This document shows positions 49,707 through 58,500 of a stretch of DNA of 64,000 nt, one piece after another. The position numbers were made by a program, and so were the translations under genes. The notes below the pieces were generated by a model. It did no database searches. It was not told the DNA's origin and was given only the letters and a program-made list of their open reading frames with translations. Numbering within the stretch: position 1 is the stretch's first letter; the number at the start of each line of letters is the position of its first letter. The stretch is taken from assembly GCF_003065605.1 (NCBI RefSeq), contig NZ_CP026952.1:1302001-1366000 (forward strand), read 5' to 3'. The stretch is from Aeromicrobium chenweiae. Lineage in GTDB: Bacteria > Actinomycetota > Actinomycetes > Propionibacteriales > Nocardioidaceae.

Positions 49707-52628
49707 GTGGCAACAGACGCGCGTGACCTGGCCGTGGCACTGGCCCGCAAGGGGTTCCGCGACGGCGGAGGTGCGGTCGCGTGCCTGGAGTCCCTCGGCG
49801 ACGTGCCGGACGCCCTGGTCGACCAGATCGCCTCCGTGGCGAGCCCCGACACCGCGCTGTCGTCGCTCGCCTCGATCGCGTCGCACATGGGCGCGGCCGA
49901 GCTGCTCGACCTCCTCGCGAGCGACGACGAGCTGCGACTGCGACTGCTCGTCGTGCTGGGAACCAGCGAGGCGCTCGGCGATTTCCTGACCCGCCATCCC
50001 GAGCACGTCCACGACCTGTCCGCCACGGACCTCGCCCGCCATCCCATCCCGCTGGACCTCCGGCGTCAGCAGATGGAGGAGGCGACCACCGCCGACGACC
50101 TGCGCGTGGCCTACCACCGCAAGCTGCTGCACATCGCCGCCCGTGACCTCACGGCCCTGACCACGTTCGAGGAGTCCTCGGCCGAGCTGTCCGACCTCGC
50201 GGTGGCAACCCTCGGCGCGGCGCTGCGCATCGCCCGCGAGGCCGAGCCCGATGCCGCACTCAGCCGCCTGACGATCATGGCGATGGGCAAGACCGGCGGT
50301 CACGAGCTCAACTACCTCAGCGACGTGGACGTCATCTTCGTCCACGAGCCGGTGGACGGCGCGGACGACGACGCGGCCCTCAACGCCGCCACGCGCCTGG
50401 CCGTCGCGGTCATGAAGCTGTGCCGCGAGCACACCGGCGAGGGCACGATCTGGGAGGTCGACGCCGAGCTGCGGCCCGAGGGCAAGAACGGACCCCTCGT
50501 GCGGACGCTCGCGAGCCACGTGGCGTACTACGAGAAGTGGGCCAGCACCTGGGAGTTCCAGGCACTGCTGAAGGCTCGGTTCGCCGCCGGCGACGAGGAG
50601 CTCGGCCAGGCGTACATCGACGCCCTGTCGCCCATGATCTGGTTCGCCAGCACCCGTCCCCACTTCGTCTCGGACGTCCGGGCGATGCGTCGCAGGGTCA
50701 TCGACAACATCCCGGCCGCCCAGCGCAGCCGGCAGCTCAAGCTGGGAGCCGGGGGCCTGCGGGACGTCGAGTTCGCCGTGCAGCTGCTGCAGCTCGTCCA
50801 CGGCCGTGCCGACGAGACCCTGCGCAGCCCCACCACGCTCAAGGCGCTCGGTGCTCTCATCGACGGCGGGTACGTGGGCCGACGGGACGGCGCAGCCATG
50901 GAGGAGGCGTACGAGTTCCTCCGCACCCTCGAGCACCGCATCCAGCTCTACAAGCTGCGCCGCAGCCACATCGTCCCCGAGGACCCGGAGGACCTGCGCC
51001 GGCTCGGCCGCAGCATGGGCTTTCGGCAGAACCCGGGCGAGGCGCTGACGAAGGAGTGGCAGGCGCACCGCCGCATCGTGCGGCGCCTGCACGAGAAGCT
51101 CTTCTACCAGCCGCTGCTCGAGGCCGTCGCGTCCTTGCCGACCGACCACCTGCGCCTCACCCCGCTGGCCGCCGAGCAGCGACTGACGGCGCTTGGCTTC
51201 GTCGACCCGAAGGGCGCGCTGGCGCACATCCAGGCACTGACGTCCGGCCTGTCGCGCCGTGCCGCGATCCAGAAGTCGCTGCTGCCGGCGATGCTGGCCT
51301 GGTTCGCCGAGTCACCCGATCCCGACGGGGGACTCCTCGCGTTCCGGAAGATCTCCGAGGGCCTCGGCGAGACGCACTGGTACCTGCGCAAGCTGCGGGA
51401 CGAGGGCGAGGGGGCCGAGCAGCTCGCCCACGTCCTGTCGTCGAGCCGCTACGTCACCGACCTGATCCTGCGCGCCCCCGACTCCGTCGCCCTGCTGGGT
51501 GACGACGCGGAGCTGCGTCCGCTCGAGCGCGAGCGCCTGCGGACCGAGGTCGACCTGGCGGCCGGGCGCCACCGCGATCCGCAGAACGCGATCCGCGCGG
51601 TGCGCCGCGTCCGTCGCCGGGAGCTGTCCCGGGTCGGCATCGCCGACGTGCTCGGACGTCTGGACATCACCGAGGTCGGCGAGGCGCTGACCGACATCTC
51701 CACCGCCACCCTCGCCGGCGCGCTGACGGCGTCCACCGCGGCGGTCGAGGCCGAGCGTGGCGAGATGCCGACGCGGATGTCGATCGTCCTGATGGGACGA
51801 CTCGGCGGTGGCGAGGCGGGCTACGGCTCGGACGCCGACGTCATGTTCGTCCACGACCCGTGCGAGGGCGCCGACGAGACCGAGGCCGCTTCGGCGGCGA
51901 CCGCGGTCGTGCAGGGACTGCGCCGGATGCTGGCTGCTCCCGGTGACGACCCGGCGCTCGAGGTCGACGCGGAGCTGCGGCCCGAGGGCAAGAACGGCCC
52001 GCTCGTGCGGACGTTCGCGTCCTACCGGGCGTACTACGAGAAGTGGTCGTCCGTCTGGGAGGCCCAGGCGCTGCTGCGGGCCAACGCGACGGTCGGCGAC
52101 GCCGATCTCAACGCCCGCTTCACCCAGCTGATCGACCCGCTCCGCTTCCCCGAGGGCGGCGCCACGGCCGACGAGGTCCGCGAGATCCGCCGGATCAAGG
52201 CGCGCGTGGACTCCGAGCGGCTGCCCCGCGGCGCGAACCCCAAGACGCACCTCAAGCTCGGCCGCGGTGGGCTGGCCGACGTCGAGTGGACGGTCCAGCT
52301 GCTGCAGATGCAGCACGCCCACGCGGTGCCGGAGCTGCGGACGACCCGGACGCTGCAGGCGCTGCACGCCGCGGTGAAGGCCGACCTGGTCAGCCACGAC
52401 GACGCGATGGCGCTCGAGTCGGCCTGGCGGCTGGTCAGCCGCATCCGCAACGCCGTCGTCCTCATGCGCGGCAAGGGCGCGGAGTCGATGGTCGAGCACG
52501 CCGGCGACCGGGCCGGGGTCGCGCACCTGCTCGGCTACGGCATGGACGAGGGGGAGCGGCTCAACGACGACTACCTCCGCACGACGCGTCATGCTCGCAA
52601 GGTCGTGGAGCGCATCTTCTACGAGTGA
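49707..52628 (+). CDS. glnE: Glutamine synthetase adenylyltransferase/deadenylyltransferase
   Basis: A 973-residue bifunctional nucleotidyltransferase that adenylylates and deadenylylates glutamine synthetase. Two catalytic domains: GHELNYLSDVDVIFVHEP near residue 195 (GxD-x-D) and GGEAGYGSDADVMFVHDP near residue 700, each followed by EVDAELRPEGKNGPLVR. Both active sites look intact. GTG start. The likely target is GlnA1, probably encoded elsewhere, while the glnA here is GlnA2-like. Confidence 0.95.
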   Translation: MATDARDLAVALARKGFRDGGGAVACLESLGDVPDALVDQIASVASPDTALSSLASIASHMGAAELLDLLASDDELRLRLLVVLGTSEALGDFLTRHPEHVHDLSATDLARHPIPLDLRRQQMEEATTADDLRVAYHRKLLHIAARDLTALTTFEESSAELSDLAVATLGAALRIAREAEPDAALSRLTIMAMGKTGGHELNYLSDVDVIFVHEPVDGADDDAALNAATRLAVAVMKLCREHTGEGTIWEVDAELRPEGKNGPLVRTLASHVAYYEKWASTWEFQALLKARFAAGDEELGQAYIDALSPMIWFASTRPHFVSDVRAMRRRVIDNIPAAQRSRQLKLGAGGLRDVEFAVQLLQLVHGRADETLRSPTTLKALGALIDGGYVGRRDGAAMEEAYEFLRTLEHRIQLYKLRRSHIVPEDPEDLRRLGRSMGFRQNPGEALTKEWQAHRRIVRRLHEKLFYQPLLEAVASLPTDHLRLTPLAAEQRLTALGFVDPKGALAHIQALTSGLSRRAAIQKSLLPAMLAWFAESPDPDGGLLAFRKISEGLGETHWYLRKLRDEGEGAEQLAHVLSSSRYVTDLILRAPDSVALLGDDAELRPLERERLRTEVDLAAGRHRDPQNAIRAVRRVRRRELSRVGIADVLGRLDITEVGEALTDISTATLAGALTASTAAVEAERGEMPTRMSIVLMGRLGGGEAGYGSDADVMFVHDPCEGADETEAASAATAVVQGLRRMLAAPGDDPALEVDAELRPEGKNGPLVRTFASYRAYYEKWSSVWEAQALLRANATVGDADLNARFTQLIDPLRFPEGGATADEVREIRRIKARVDSERLPRGANPKTHLKLGRGGLADVEWTVQLLQMQHAHAVPELRTTRTLQALHAAVKADLVSHDDAMALESAWRLVSRIRNAVVLMRGKGAESMVEHAGDRAGVAHLLGYGMDEGERLNDDYLRTTRHARKVVERIFYE

Positions 52629-52677
52629 GGGCCGCCGGCGAGTATCGTCGAAGGCCTTCGACACGGGGAGCACCACG

Positions 52678-53811
52678 ATGCGTACGAGCGTTCGGGCGGC
52701 GATCGCCCTGGTCACCACCGGGCTGGCGGCGTCACTGCTGGCCGCACCGGCCACCGCCGCCGGAGAGGTCATCGTGCCCGGCACGCCGACCGTCACCGGC
52801 CGGGCGCAGTACGAGGGGACACTGACGGCCGTCCCCGGCACCTGGGCGCCGTCCGGCGTGGTGCTGTCGTACCAGTGGCTGCGCGACGGCACCCCGGTCG
52901 GCACCAGCTCCCCGGCGAACGTCACCCGCCGGCTGTCCAGCACGAACGACATCGGCCGGACGTACGCGGTCCGCGTGACGGCCGCCCTGACCGGCGCCGA
53001 TCCGGCCTCGGCCACGAGCGCCGCGACCCGGCCGGTCGCCAAGGGCACGATCACCAACACCGTCCGACCGACCGTCACCGGCAGCTCCAAGTACGGCCGC
53101 AGGCTCACCGGCTCCCCGGGGTCCTGGTCGCGCTCGGCGTCGTACGGGTACCGGTGGCTGCGCAACGACCGGCCCATCAGTGGCGCCACGGGGCGTCACT
53201 ACACGGTCGGCCCGTCGGACGTGGGTGCCAAGATCAGGTTCCGCGTCACCGCCAGGCGTGCCGGCTACTCGACCGTGACGGCGCGGTCCACGGCCAGGAC
53301 CGGCAAGCACGTCCGGTCCGTCCGCAAGGTCGTGACCTACCGGGTCGCGACCCGCGGATCGATCAAGGCCAGCCTGTCCACGTTCAAGCGGCAGGCCCAG
53401 GAGACGTACGACGACCCGCGCGGCTGGCGGGCGATGGGCGTCCGGTTCAAGCGCGTGTCGAAGGGCGGGGACTTCACCCTGGTGCTGAGCCAGGCCTCGA
53501 AGGTCCCGAGCTTCTCCTCGGCGTGCAGCACGACGTACAGCTGCCGCGTCGGACGCAACGTGATCATCAACCAGACCCGGTGGCTCAAGGCGAGCCCGGC
53601 GTGGAAGGCCAGGAAGGGCTCGGTGCGCAGCTATCGCCACCTGGTCGTCAACCACGAGACCGGGCACTGGTTCGGTCGCGGGCACGCGACGTGCGGCGGC
53701 AGGGGGCAGGCGGCTCCGGTGATGCAGCAGCAGTCCAAGGGCCTGGCGGGGTGCCGGATCAACCCCTGGCCCAAGAAGTCCGAGCTGCACGCCCCACGCT
53801 ACGGCTGGTGA
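52678..53811 (+). CDS. Secreted DUF3152 putative metalloprotease with Ig-like repeats
   Basis: A 377-residue protein. Signal peptide with ALVTTGLAASLLAAPATAA, cleavage near residue 28. Two beta-sandwich repeats follow, each starting PTVTG and containing YQWLRDGTPV or YRWLRNDRPI, in the pattern of bacterial Ig-like/SLH-adjacent domains. The C-terminal DUF3152 domain holds VNHETGHWFGRGHATC, an HExGH-type zinc site. It resembles archaemetzincin-like peptidases; the substrate is unknown. Confidence 0.85.
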   Translation: MRTSVRAAIALVTTGLAASLLAAPATAAGEVIVPGTPTVTGRAQYEGTLTAVPGTWAPSGVVLSYQWLRDGTPVGTSSPANVTRRLSSTNDIGRTYAVRVTAALTGADPASATSAATRPVAKGTITNTVRPTVTGSSKYGRRLTGSPGSWSRSASYGYRWLRNDRPISGATGRHYTVGPSDVGAKIRFRVTARRAGYSTVTARSTARTGKHVRSVRKVVTYRVATRGSIKASLSTFKRQAQETYDDPRGWRAMGVRFKRVSKGGDFTLVLSQASKVPSFSSACSTTYSCRVGRNVIINQTRWLKASPAWKARKGSVRSYRHLVVNHETGHWFGRGHATCGGRGQAAPVMQQQSKGLAGCRINPWPKKSELHAPRYGW

Positions 53812-53819
53812 CCCGCGGC

Positions 53820-53878
53820 GCGGTGCTTCCGCCACCGTATGAGCCGCAGAACGGCCTGAGACGGTGGCAGAACCACCG
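53820..53878. repeat. Dispersed palindromic repeat, copy B
   Basis: Matches 9033-9091 at 47 of 59 bases and begins 8 bases after the DUF3152 stop, as copy A does for its gene. The outer stem is GCCACCGT/ACGGTGGC, and the inner bases differ from copy A. It lies between convergent genes and ends 19 bases before the whiB stop. Confidence 0.7.
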
Positions 53879-53897
53879 ACCCGGTGGTGGTCGCGGC

Positions 53898-54182
53898 TCA
53901 GCCGGCCTTCTGGGCCTGCAGGATGCTGTCACGCTCGTTGATGGTCAGCCCGCCCCACACGCCGTACGGCTCGCGCACGGTCAGCGCGTGCTCGAGGCAC
54001 TGCCGGGCGACGGGGCACACGGCGCACACGGCCTTGGCCGCCGCGTCACGGGCACGGCGCCGCGGGCCACGCTCGGCGTCGGGAGAGAAGAACACCTCGG
54101 GGTCGACGCCGTTGCAGGCGCCTTCGTACTGCCACTCGTAGGTCTCCTGGATCGGCATGGGCAGACGGGAGATCGAGGCCAT
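53898..54182 (-). CDS. WhiB-family iron-sulfur regulator, WhiB3/WhiD-like
   Basis: A 94-residue [4Fe-4S] transcription factor. Cysteines: GACNGVDP, then CAVCPVARQC, the full set of four, followed by the GVWGG turn. The EWQYEGACNGVDPEVFFSPDAERG start resembles WhiB3 and WhiD more than WhiB1, WhiB2 or WhiB7, as there is no AT-hook. Such proteins bind sigma factor region 4 and sense redox state or nitric oxide. A 39-codon ORF lies immediately upstream. Confidence 0.9.
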   Translation of the reverse strand: MASISRLPMPIQETYEWQYEGACNGVDPEVFFSPDAERGPRRRARDAAAKAVCAVCPVARQCLEHALTVREPYGVWGGLTINERDSILQAQKAG

Positions 54183-54185
54183 GGC

Positions 54186-54305
54186 TCAGACCTCGCTCGG
54201 ATGCGTCACGCGCAGCGGGTGACGGTGCGGCGTCGGGCGCGCCGTCGACGGCGTGCCGTGGTCCTGCGTGATGCCGGGCCGACGAGAGATGGTGAGCTGC
54301 GTCAT
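54186..54305 (-). CDS. 39-residue upstream ORF in the whiB leader
   Basis: ATG with AGGAAGG about 8 bases upstream. It encodes a basic, Pro/Thr/His-rich peptide (MTQLTISRRPGITQDHG, then PTPHRHPLRVTHPSEV). Its TGA ends 3 bases before the whiB ATG, so ribosomes finishing it could reinitiate on whiB. It may be a true small protein, a regulatory leader, or chance. Confidence 0.45.
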   Translation of the reverse strand: MTQLTISRRPGITQDHGTPSTARPTPHRHPLRVTHPSEV

Positions 54306-54450
54306 CGGGGATGCCTTCCTGCGGTTCGTGCACCGGTCGGGGGACGACCGGCGGCCTGGGTGTCCAGGCCGTGCATGATGTGTTCGGAGCAGGAGGCAGG
54401 CGCGATGGGTCAGGAACAGGCATTTTCTTGAAGTCGTTCAGAAAGCACTG

Positions 54451-54484
54451 AGCGAGGCTCCCCCGTGGATGGGGGAGCCTCGCT
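54451..54484. terminator. Strong hairpin before the small protein gene
   Basis: AGCGAGGCTCCCCC with its exact 14-bp complement and a GTGGAT loop, 22 bases beyond the stop of the small minus-strand gene at 54507. No clear gene reaches it from the other side. It is the expected end of the desaturase-side minus-strand transcript. Confidence 0.75.
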
Positions 54485-54506
54485 GCTCGGCTTGCTCGGG
54501 TGTCGC

Positions 54507-54713
54507 TTACTGGGAGGGGTCCTCGGCATCCTGCCCGGCCCGCTTGCTCGCCTCGGCGATCTCGAAGATCTCCGTGCCGAACGCCCCGACCTCGGTCGTG
54601 ATCTTGCGGGCGGTCTCGAACAGGATCGCGACGACGTGCCCGGCGCTCCCGATGGCAGCCTCCGTCGACTGCTGCAGGACGTCCTTGGCGATCTCACGCC
54701 GGCTCAACGCCAT
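54507..54713 (-). CDS. Small conserved hypothetical protein
   Basis: A 68-residue protein beginning MALSRREIAKDVLQQSTEAAIGS with an amphipathic helical middle (HVVAILFETARKITTEVGAFG). The ATG has GGGAGGGG upstream. It is followed by a strong terminator and may be the last gene of the desaturase operon (gap 20 bases). No function known. Confidence 0.65.
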   Translation of the reverse strand: MALSRREIAKDVLQQSTEAAIGSAGHVVAILFETARKITTEVGAFGTEIFEIAEASKRAGQDAEDPSQ

Positions 54714-54733
54714 CGTGGTCCCCTCCCGATCGA

Positions 54734-56050
54734 CTAGGACACCAAGTGTGACGCACCAGCGGTCTCGAGGCGACGCGCGGCCTCTTCACGCTTGGCACGG
54801 CGCAGGGCCTTGCTCTCGGGGCTGTTGCCGATCTTGTACGGGTCGCTGGGCTTCTTGCCGAGCTTGGCGAGCTGGCGGACGACGCTGCCGAGCTGCTTGG
54901 ACAGGCGGCCGGTGTTGTAGTGCAGGCCGTACTTCTCCACCAGGCGGTTGACGTCCTCGGCGACCTCGGGGTAGCGGCGGGCCGGGATGTCGGGGAACAG
55001 GTGGTGCTCGATCTGGTAGCTCAGGTTGCCGGTCATGACGTGGAAGAGCTTGCTGCCCTTGATGTTGGCCGAGCCGAGCAGCTGGCGCAGGTACCACTGG
55101 CCGCGGTTCTCGTTCTGCGCGTCCTCCTCCTTGAACGTCTCCACCTCGGCGGGGAAGTGACCGCAGAAGATGATGAGGAACGTCCACACGTTGCGGATGA
55201 CGTTGGCCGCGACGTTGGCGCCCAGGATCGCGACGGGGGCCCACCAGCCGACGAACGGCACGAGGACCAGGCCGAGAGCCGGCCAGGCGATGTAGTCGCG
55301 GAAGACCTGCTTGCGGATCTTCTTGAACGCGCGCTTCTTGCGGCCCTCGAAGTCCTCCTTGGAGATCTTGCCGTGGAGGTACTGGTCGAGCTCGACACCG
55401 TGGTACATGATGCCCCACTCGAACACCATCATCAGCGCTGTCGCGAGCGGCAGGTTGAAGCGGTGGCTGGGGTACCACGGCTGGTCCTCGTCGATGCGGA
55501 ACATGTTGTAGCCGATGTCCCGGTCCATGCCGTGGATGTTGGTGTACGTGTGGTGGATGTAGTTGTGGCCGTGCTTCCAGTCCTGGGCCGGCGCGATGTT
55601 GTCCCACTCGTAGCGGGCGCCGTCGATCATCGGATCGTTCATCCAGTCGTACTGGCCGTGCATGACGTTGTGGCCGATCTCCATGTTGTCGATGATCTTG
55701 GCCACGGCGAGAGAGCCGACACCGGCGACGAACGCCGGCGGGAAGAACGGCATGAAGATGCCGATGCGTCCGAGCACCTCGGCGCCCTTGTGGATGCGGA
55801 TGACGCGGCGGATGTAGTCCGCGTCCTTCTGCCCGAGGTCGTCGAGCACGCGCTGGCGGACGGCGTCGAGCTCACGGCCGAACTCGTCGAGCTGCTCGTA
55901 CGTCATGTACTCCAGGCCGATCGTGGCCGGCCGGTCGGACGTCGGGCTGATGAGCGACAGGGGAGCGGCGTTGTGCTTGCTCGCGCTCCGGGGCTCGATG
56001 GGCTGGCTCTTGATGAACTTGCGGGCGATGGCGGTGGTGAAGGCGGCCAT
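54734..56050 (-). CDS. Membrane fatty acid (acyl-CoA) desaturase
   Basis: A 438-residue membrane di-iron desaturase. The three histidine boxes are complete: HNVMH near residue 127, HNYIHH near 165 and QIEHH near 365. Hydrophobic hairpins lie between the boxes. It resembles mycobacterial DesA3, a stearoyl-CoA delta-9 desaturase. Its electron donor is the ferredoxin-reductase gene 15 bases upstream, so both act as one system at the membrane. Confidence 0.93.
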   Translation of the reverse strand: MAAFTTAIARKFIKSQPIEPRSASKHNAAPLSLISPTSDRPATIGLEYMTYEQLDEFGRELDAVRQRVLDDLGQKDADYIRRVIRIHKGAEVLGRIGIFMPFFPPAFVAGVGSLAVAKIIDNMEIGHNVMHGQYDWMNDPMIDGARYEWDNIAPAQDWKHGHNYIHHTYTNIHGMDRDIGYNMFRIDEDQPWYPSHRFNLPLATALMMVFEWGIMYHGVELDQYLHGKISKEDFEGRKKRAFKKIRKQVFRDYIAWPALGLVLVPFVGWWAPVAILGANVAANVIRNVWTFLIIFCGHFPAEVETFKEEDAQNENRGQWYLRQLLGSANIKGSKLFHVMTGNLSYQIEHHLFPDIPARRYPEVAEDVNRLVEKYGLHYNTGRLSKQLGSVVRQLAKLGKKPSDPYKIGNSPESKALRRAKREEAARRLETAGASHLVS

Positions 56051-56065
56051 GGTGATCTCCTTGGC

Positions 56066-57154
56066 TCAGAGGGCGACGTTGACGTCGCCGATGGGGACCT
56101 GGACACAGATCTTGATGGTCTCGTCCGTGTTGGCATTGATCTCGCCACTGACGACGTGGCGGACAGCGCCGCTGTTCTTCTTGACGGCGCACGTGTTGCA
56201 GACGCCCATCCGGCAGCCGAACTCGGGCGTGAGCCCGGCTTCCTCGGCCTGCACGAGGATCGTGGCCCCGCTGTTGGGGGCCTCGATCCCGGCGTCGTCG
56301 AACGTCAGTGCGCCGGTGGCGTCCGCGGCGTCGAGGTCGACGCTCGGGACCTTGAAGTACTCCACCTGGAGCTGATCGGCGGCGCCGAGCTCCTGGTACG
56401 TGTCGCGGACCGAGGCGATGAGGCCGGCCGGGCCGCAGGCGTACGTGAGGGTGCTCGCGGGGTCGACCCCGAGGTGCTTGAGGTGGTCGACGTGGAACCG
56501 GCCGGCGAGCTCGGCGCCGGCCTCGGGCTCACGGGTGTACACGCGGACGACGCGGAAGTCGGTCGTCGCGGCGATCTCGTCGAGCTCCTCGGTGAACATC
56601 TCGTCCTCGTGCGAGCGCGCGTAGTGCAGGAACGTGACGTCGCCGGCGTGCCGGGCGTCGCGCAGCGTGCGGAGCATCGACATGACCGGGGTCGCGCCTG
56701 ATCCGCCGCTGACGAGCAGCAACGAGGACGGGACCTCGCGGGGGAGGACGAACTCGCCCTCGGCCTGCGACAGGTAGACGATCGTGCCGGGCTGGAGCTC
56801 GCGGTGCAGGAACTGGGAGACGTAGCCGTCGGGGTGGGCCTTCACCGAGACGCTGAAGGTGCCCTTCTTGGCGCTCTGGGAGCTGGAGACGGAGAAGACG
56901 CGGACGCGGCGCTTGCCGTCGACCTCGACGCCGAACTGCACGTGCTGGCCGGGGCGGAAGCCCTCCCATGCGCCGTTGGGGCGCATGACGACCGTGCTGG
57001 CGACACCCGTCTCGCGGCGCACCTCGACGACCCGGGCGCGGACGTTGCCCGCGGCGAGCATCGGGTGGATCTGCTCGAGATAGTGATCGACCGTGAAGGG
57101 GGAGGTCATGGACGCGACCGGACGCGAGGTGAGTGCCTTGCGGATGATGCCCAT
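56066..57154 (-). CDS. Ferredoxin reductase with C-terminal 2Fe-2S domain (desaturase partner)
   Basis: A 362-residue flavoprotein. The FAD-binding domain (RVRVFSVSSS), NAD(P)-binding GGSGATPVMSMLRTLRD near residue 155 and the C-terminal plant-type ferredoxin CRMGVCNTC with a later Cys are present. It is the same architecture as the DesA3 partner Rv3230c and passes electrons from NADPH to the desaturase. First gene of the operon, under a palindromic operator at 57172. Confidence 0.92.
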   Translation of the reverse strand: MGIIRKALTSRPVASMTSPFTVDHYLEQIHPMLAAGNVRARVVEVRRETGVASTVVMRPNGAWEGFRPGQHVQFGVEVDGKRRVRVFSVSSSQSAKKGTFSVSVKAHPDGYVSQFLHRELQPGTIVYLSQAEGEFVLPREVPSSLLLVSGGSGATPVMSMLRTLRDARHAGDVTFLHYARSHEDEMFTEELDEIAATTDFRVVRVYTREPEAGAELAGRFHVDHLKHLGVDPASTLTYACGPAGLIASVRDTYQELGAADQLQVEYFKVPSVDLDAADATGALTFDDAGIEAPNSGATILVQAEEAGLTPEFGCRMGVCNTCAVKKNSGAVRHVVSGEINANTDETIKICVQVPIGDVNVAL

Positions 57155-57171
57155 CCTGGACCCCTCAGCGA

Positions 57172-57195
57172 TTGAGTGAACGTGCGTACACTCAA
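57172..57195. promoter_or_regulatory. TetR-type operator between regulator and desaturase operon
   Basis: TTGAGTG at 57172-57178 and CACTCAA at 57189-57195 are the perfect outer arms of a 24-bp palindrome; inner bases AACGT/GCGTA match at 3 of 5 positions. It lies 18 bases upstream of the reductase start and about 100 bases upstream of the TetR gene. Its position and symmetry fit repression of the desaturase operon by the divergently encoded regulator. Confidence 0.7.
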
Positions 57196-57295
57196 AGTCT
57201 GCACGAGGTCCGCGCTCGGCGCAACCGACGCGCCGAGTGACCTGTCGCACGATCGCCACACCTGTACACCGAAATCGTCGCGATACGCTGTCATC

Positions 57296-57928
57296 ATGAC
57301 CGAGCCGGCGCAGACTGCATCGCGCCAGGAGCAGAAGGAGCGCACCCGGCAGGCGATCCTCGCCTCCGCGCTCGAGCTCGCGCAGACGCAGGGCTTCGCC
57401 CAGATCAGCCTGCGGCAGGTGGCCCGGCACGCGGGCATCGTGCCCACCGCGTTCTACCGGCACTTCGAGTCGATGGACGAGCTGGGGCTCGCCCTGGTCG
57501 AGCAGTCGTTCTCCACCCTGCGCAGCATGATCCGCGAGGCGCAGCGCGATCCGGAGGTGTTCGAGAACATCATCGACGCCGCAGCGGTCGTGCTGGTCGA
57601 GACGGTCAAGCACCGCAAGGCGCACTTCGCGTTCGTGGCCCGCGAGCGGGTCGGCGGCTCCGAGGCGGTGCGTCGCGCGATCAAGCACGAGCTCGACCTG
57701 TTCGTCAGCGAGCTCGCGGTCGTGCTGGCGCGGCTGCCCAACATCGAGAACTGGTCGTCCGAGGATGTCCAGATGGTGTCGCGGCTGTTCGTCCGCAACA
57801 TGGTCTCGAACGCCGAGGAGGTCGTCGAGATGCCGGACGACCGGCCCGACCTCGAGGAGAAGATCAAGGAAGGCGCCCGGCGTCAGATGCGCCTGATCGT
57901 CATCGGCTTCCGCGACTGGCAGAGCTGA
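57296..57928 (+). CDS. TetR-family regulator of fatty acid desaturation
   Basis: A 210-residue regulator. The N-terminal helix-turn-helix ISLRQVARHAGIVPTAFYRHF is complete, and the C-terminal ligand domain is acidic-helical. Divergent from the reductase/desaturase operon with a 24-bp palindrome between. Likely ligand is an acyl-CoA, as for FasR/DesT-type regulators, but this is inferred from neighbourhood only. Confidence 0.9.
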   Translation: MTEPAQTASRQEQKERTRQAILASALELAQTQGFAQISLRQVARHAGIVPTAFYRHFESMDELGLALVEQSFSTLRSMIREAQRDPEVFENIIDAAAVVLVETVKHRKAHFAFVARERVGGSEAVRRAIKHELDLFVSELAVVLARLPNIENWSSEDVQMVSRLFVRNMVSNAEEVVEMPDDRPDLEEKIKEGARRQMRLIVIGFRDWQS

Positions 57929-57948
57929 CCGCTCCCGGTCGGGAGCGG
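57929..57948. terminator. Bidirectional terminator
   Basis: CCGCTCCC-GGTC-GGGAGCGG, perfect 8-bp stem right after the TetR stop. It can be extended by GCTG/CAGC across a one-base mismatch. Lies between the convergent TetR and SRPBCC genes. Confidence 0.75.
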
Positions 57949-57963
57949 CCAGCGGGGTTCAGC

Positions 57964-58377
57964 TCAGTTCGCCTGGGCGACCTGCTGGGCGCCGAACGAG
58001 TCCTGCGCGGCCGTGGCCAGGTTGTCCAGCGCCTGGGCGAACACGTCGTCGCCGATCGAGTCCTCGAGCTGCGCCAGGAGCGTGGGCTCCGCGGTGAACT
58101 CGGCCGACCAGGTGACGTACGCGCACGCGTGTCCGGCGTCCTCGACGAGGATGGTCGCCCGGTGGTTCTTGATCGGGAACGGCGGGTCGGGCATGTGGTA
58201 CGAGAGGGTCATGCCCTCGTCGTCCTTCTCCACGACGGTGACGACCAGCTCAGCCGGGGCCTCGGGCCCGTCGGCGTAGATGCGGAGCTTCGGGTGCCAC
58301 TGCGAGAAGTCGCCGGCCAGGGACCAGACGACATCGGCTGGTGCGGCGACGAACGTACGACGGGAGATGCGGGGCAT
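57964..58377 (-). CDS. SRPBCC/polyketide cyclase-like protein
   Basis: A 137-residue START-fold protein beginning MPRISRRTFVAAPADVVWSLAGDFSQWHP, the standard SRPBCC opening (strand, WSLAGDFSQWHP). It presents a hydrophobic pocket for a small ligand. Function cannot be predicted. Start ATG has GAGGACC upstream; the frame is open further but that part has no SRPBCC similarity. Confidence 0.83.
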   Translation of the reverse strand: MPRISRRTFVAAPADVVWSLAGDFSQWHPKLRIYADGPEAPAELVVTVVEKDDEGMTLSYHMPDPPFPIKNHRATILVEDAGHACAYVTWSAEFTAEPTLLAQLEDSIGDDVFAQALDNLATAAQDSFGAQQVAQAN

Positions 58378-58500
58378 GAAGGTCCTCAGAACAGTGCTCG
58401 ATGCTGTGTCCCCACATTGAACATCGGCGGAGGGTGTCCCGTCGCGTTCTGGACGTGAGGCATTTCTCACGCCAACGGTACGCCCGGCGGTCGTGGAGCC

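Noticed and set aside
53898-54305. WhiB7-type antibiotic-responsive locus
   Set aside because: The regulator lacks the C-terminal AT-hook of WhiB7, and its sequence fits WhiB3/WhiD better, so the leader ORF was not interpreted as a whiB7 attenuator.
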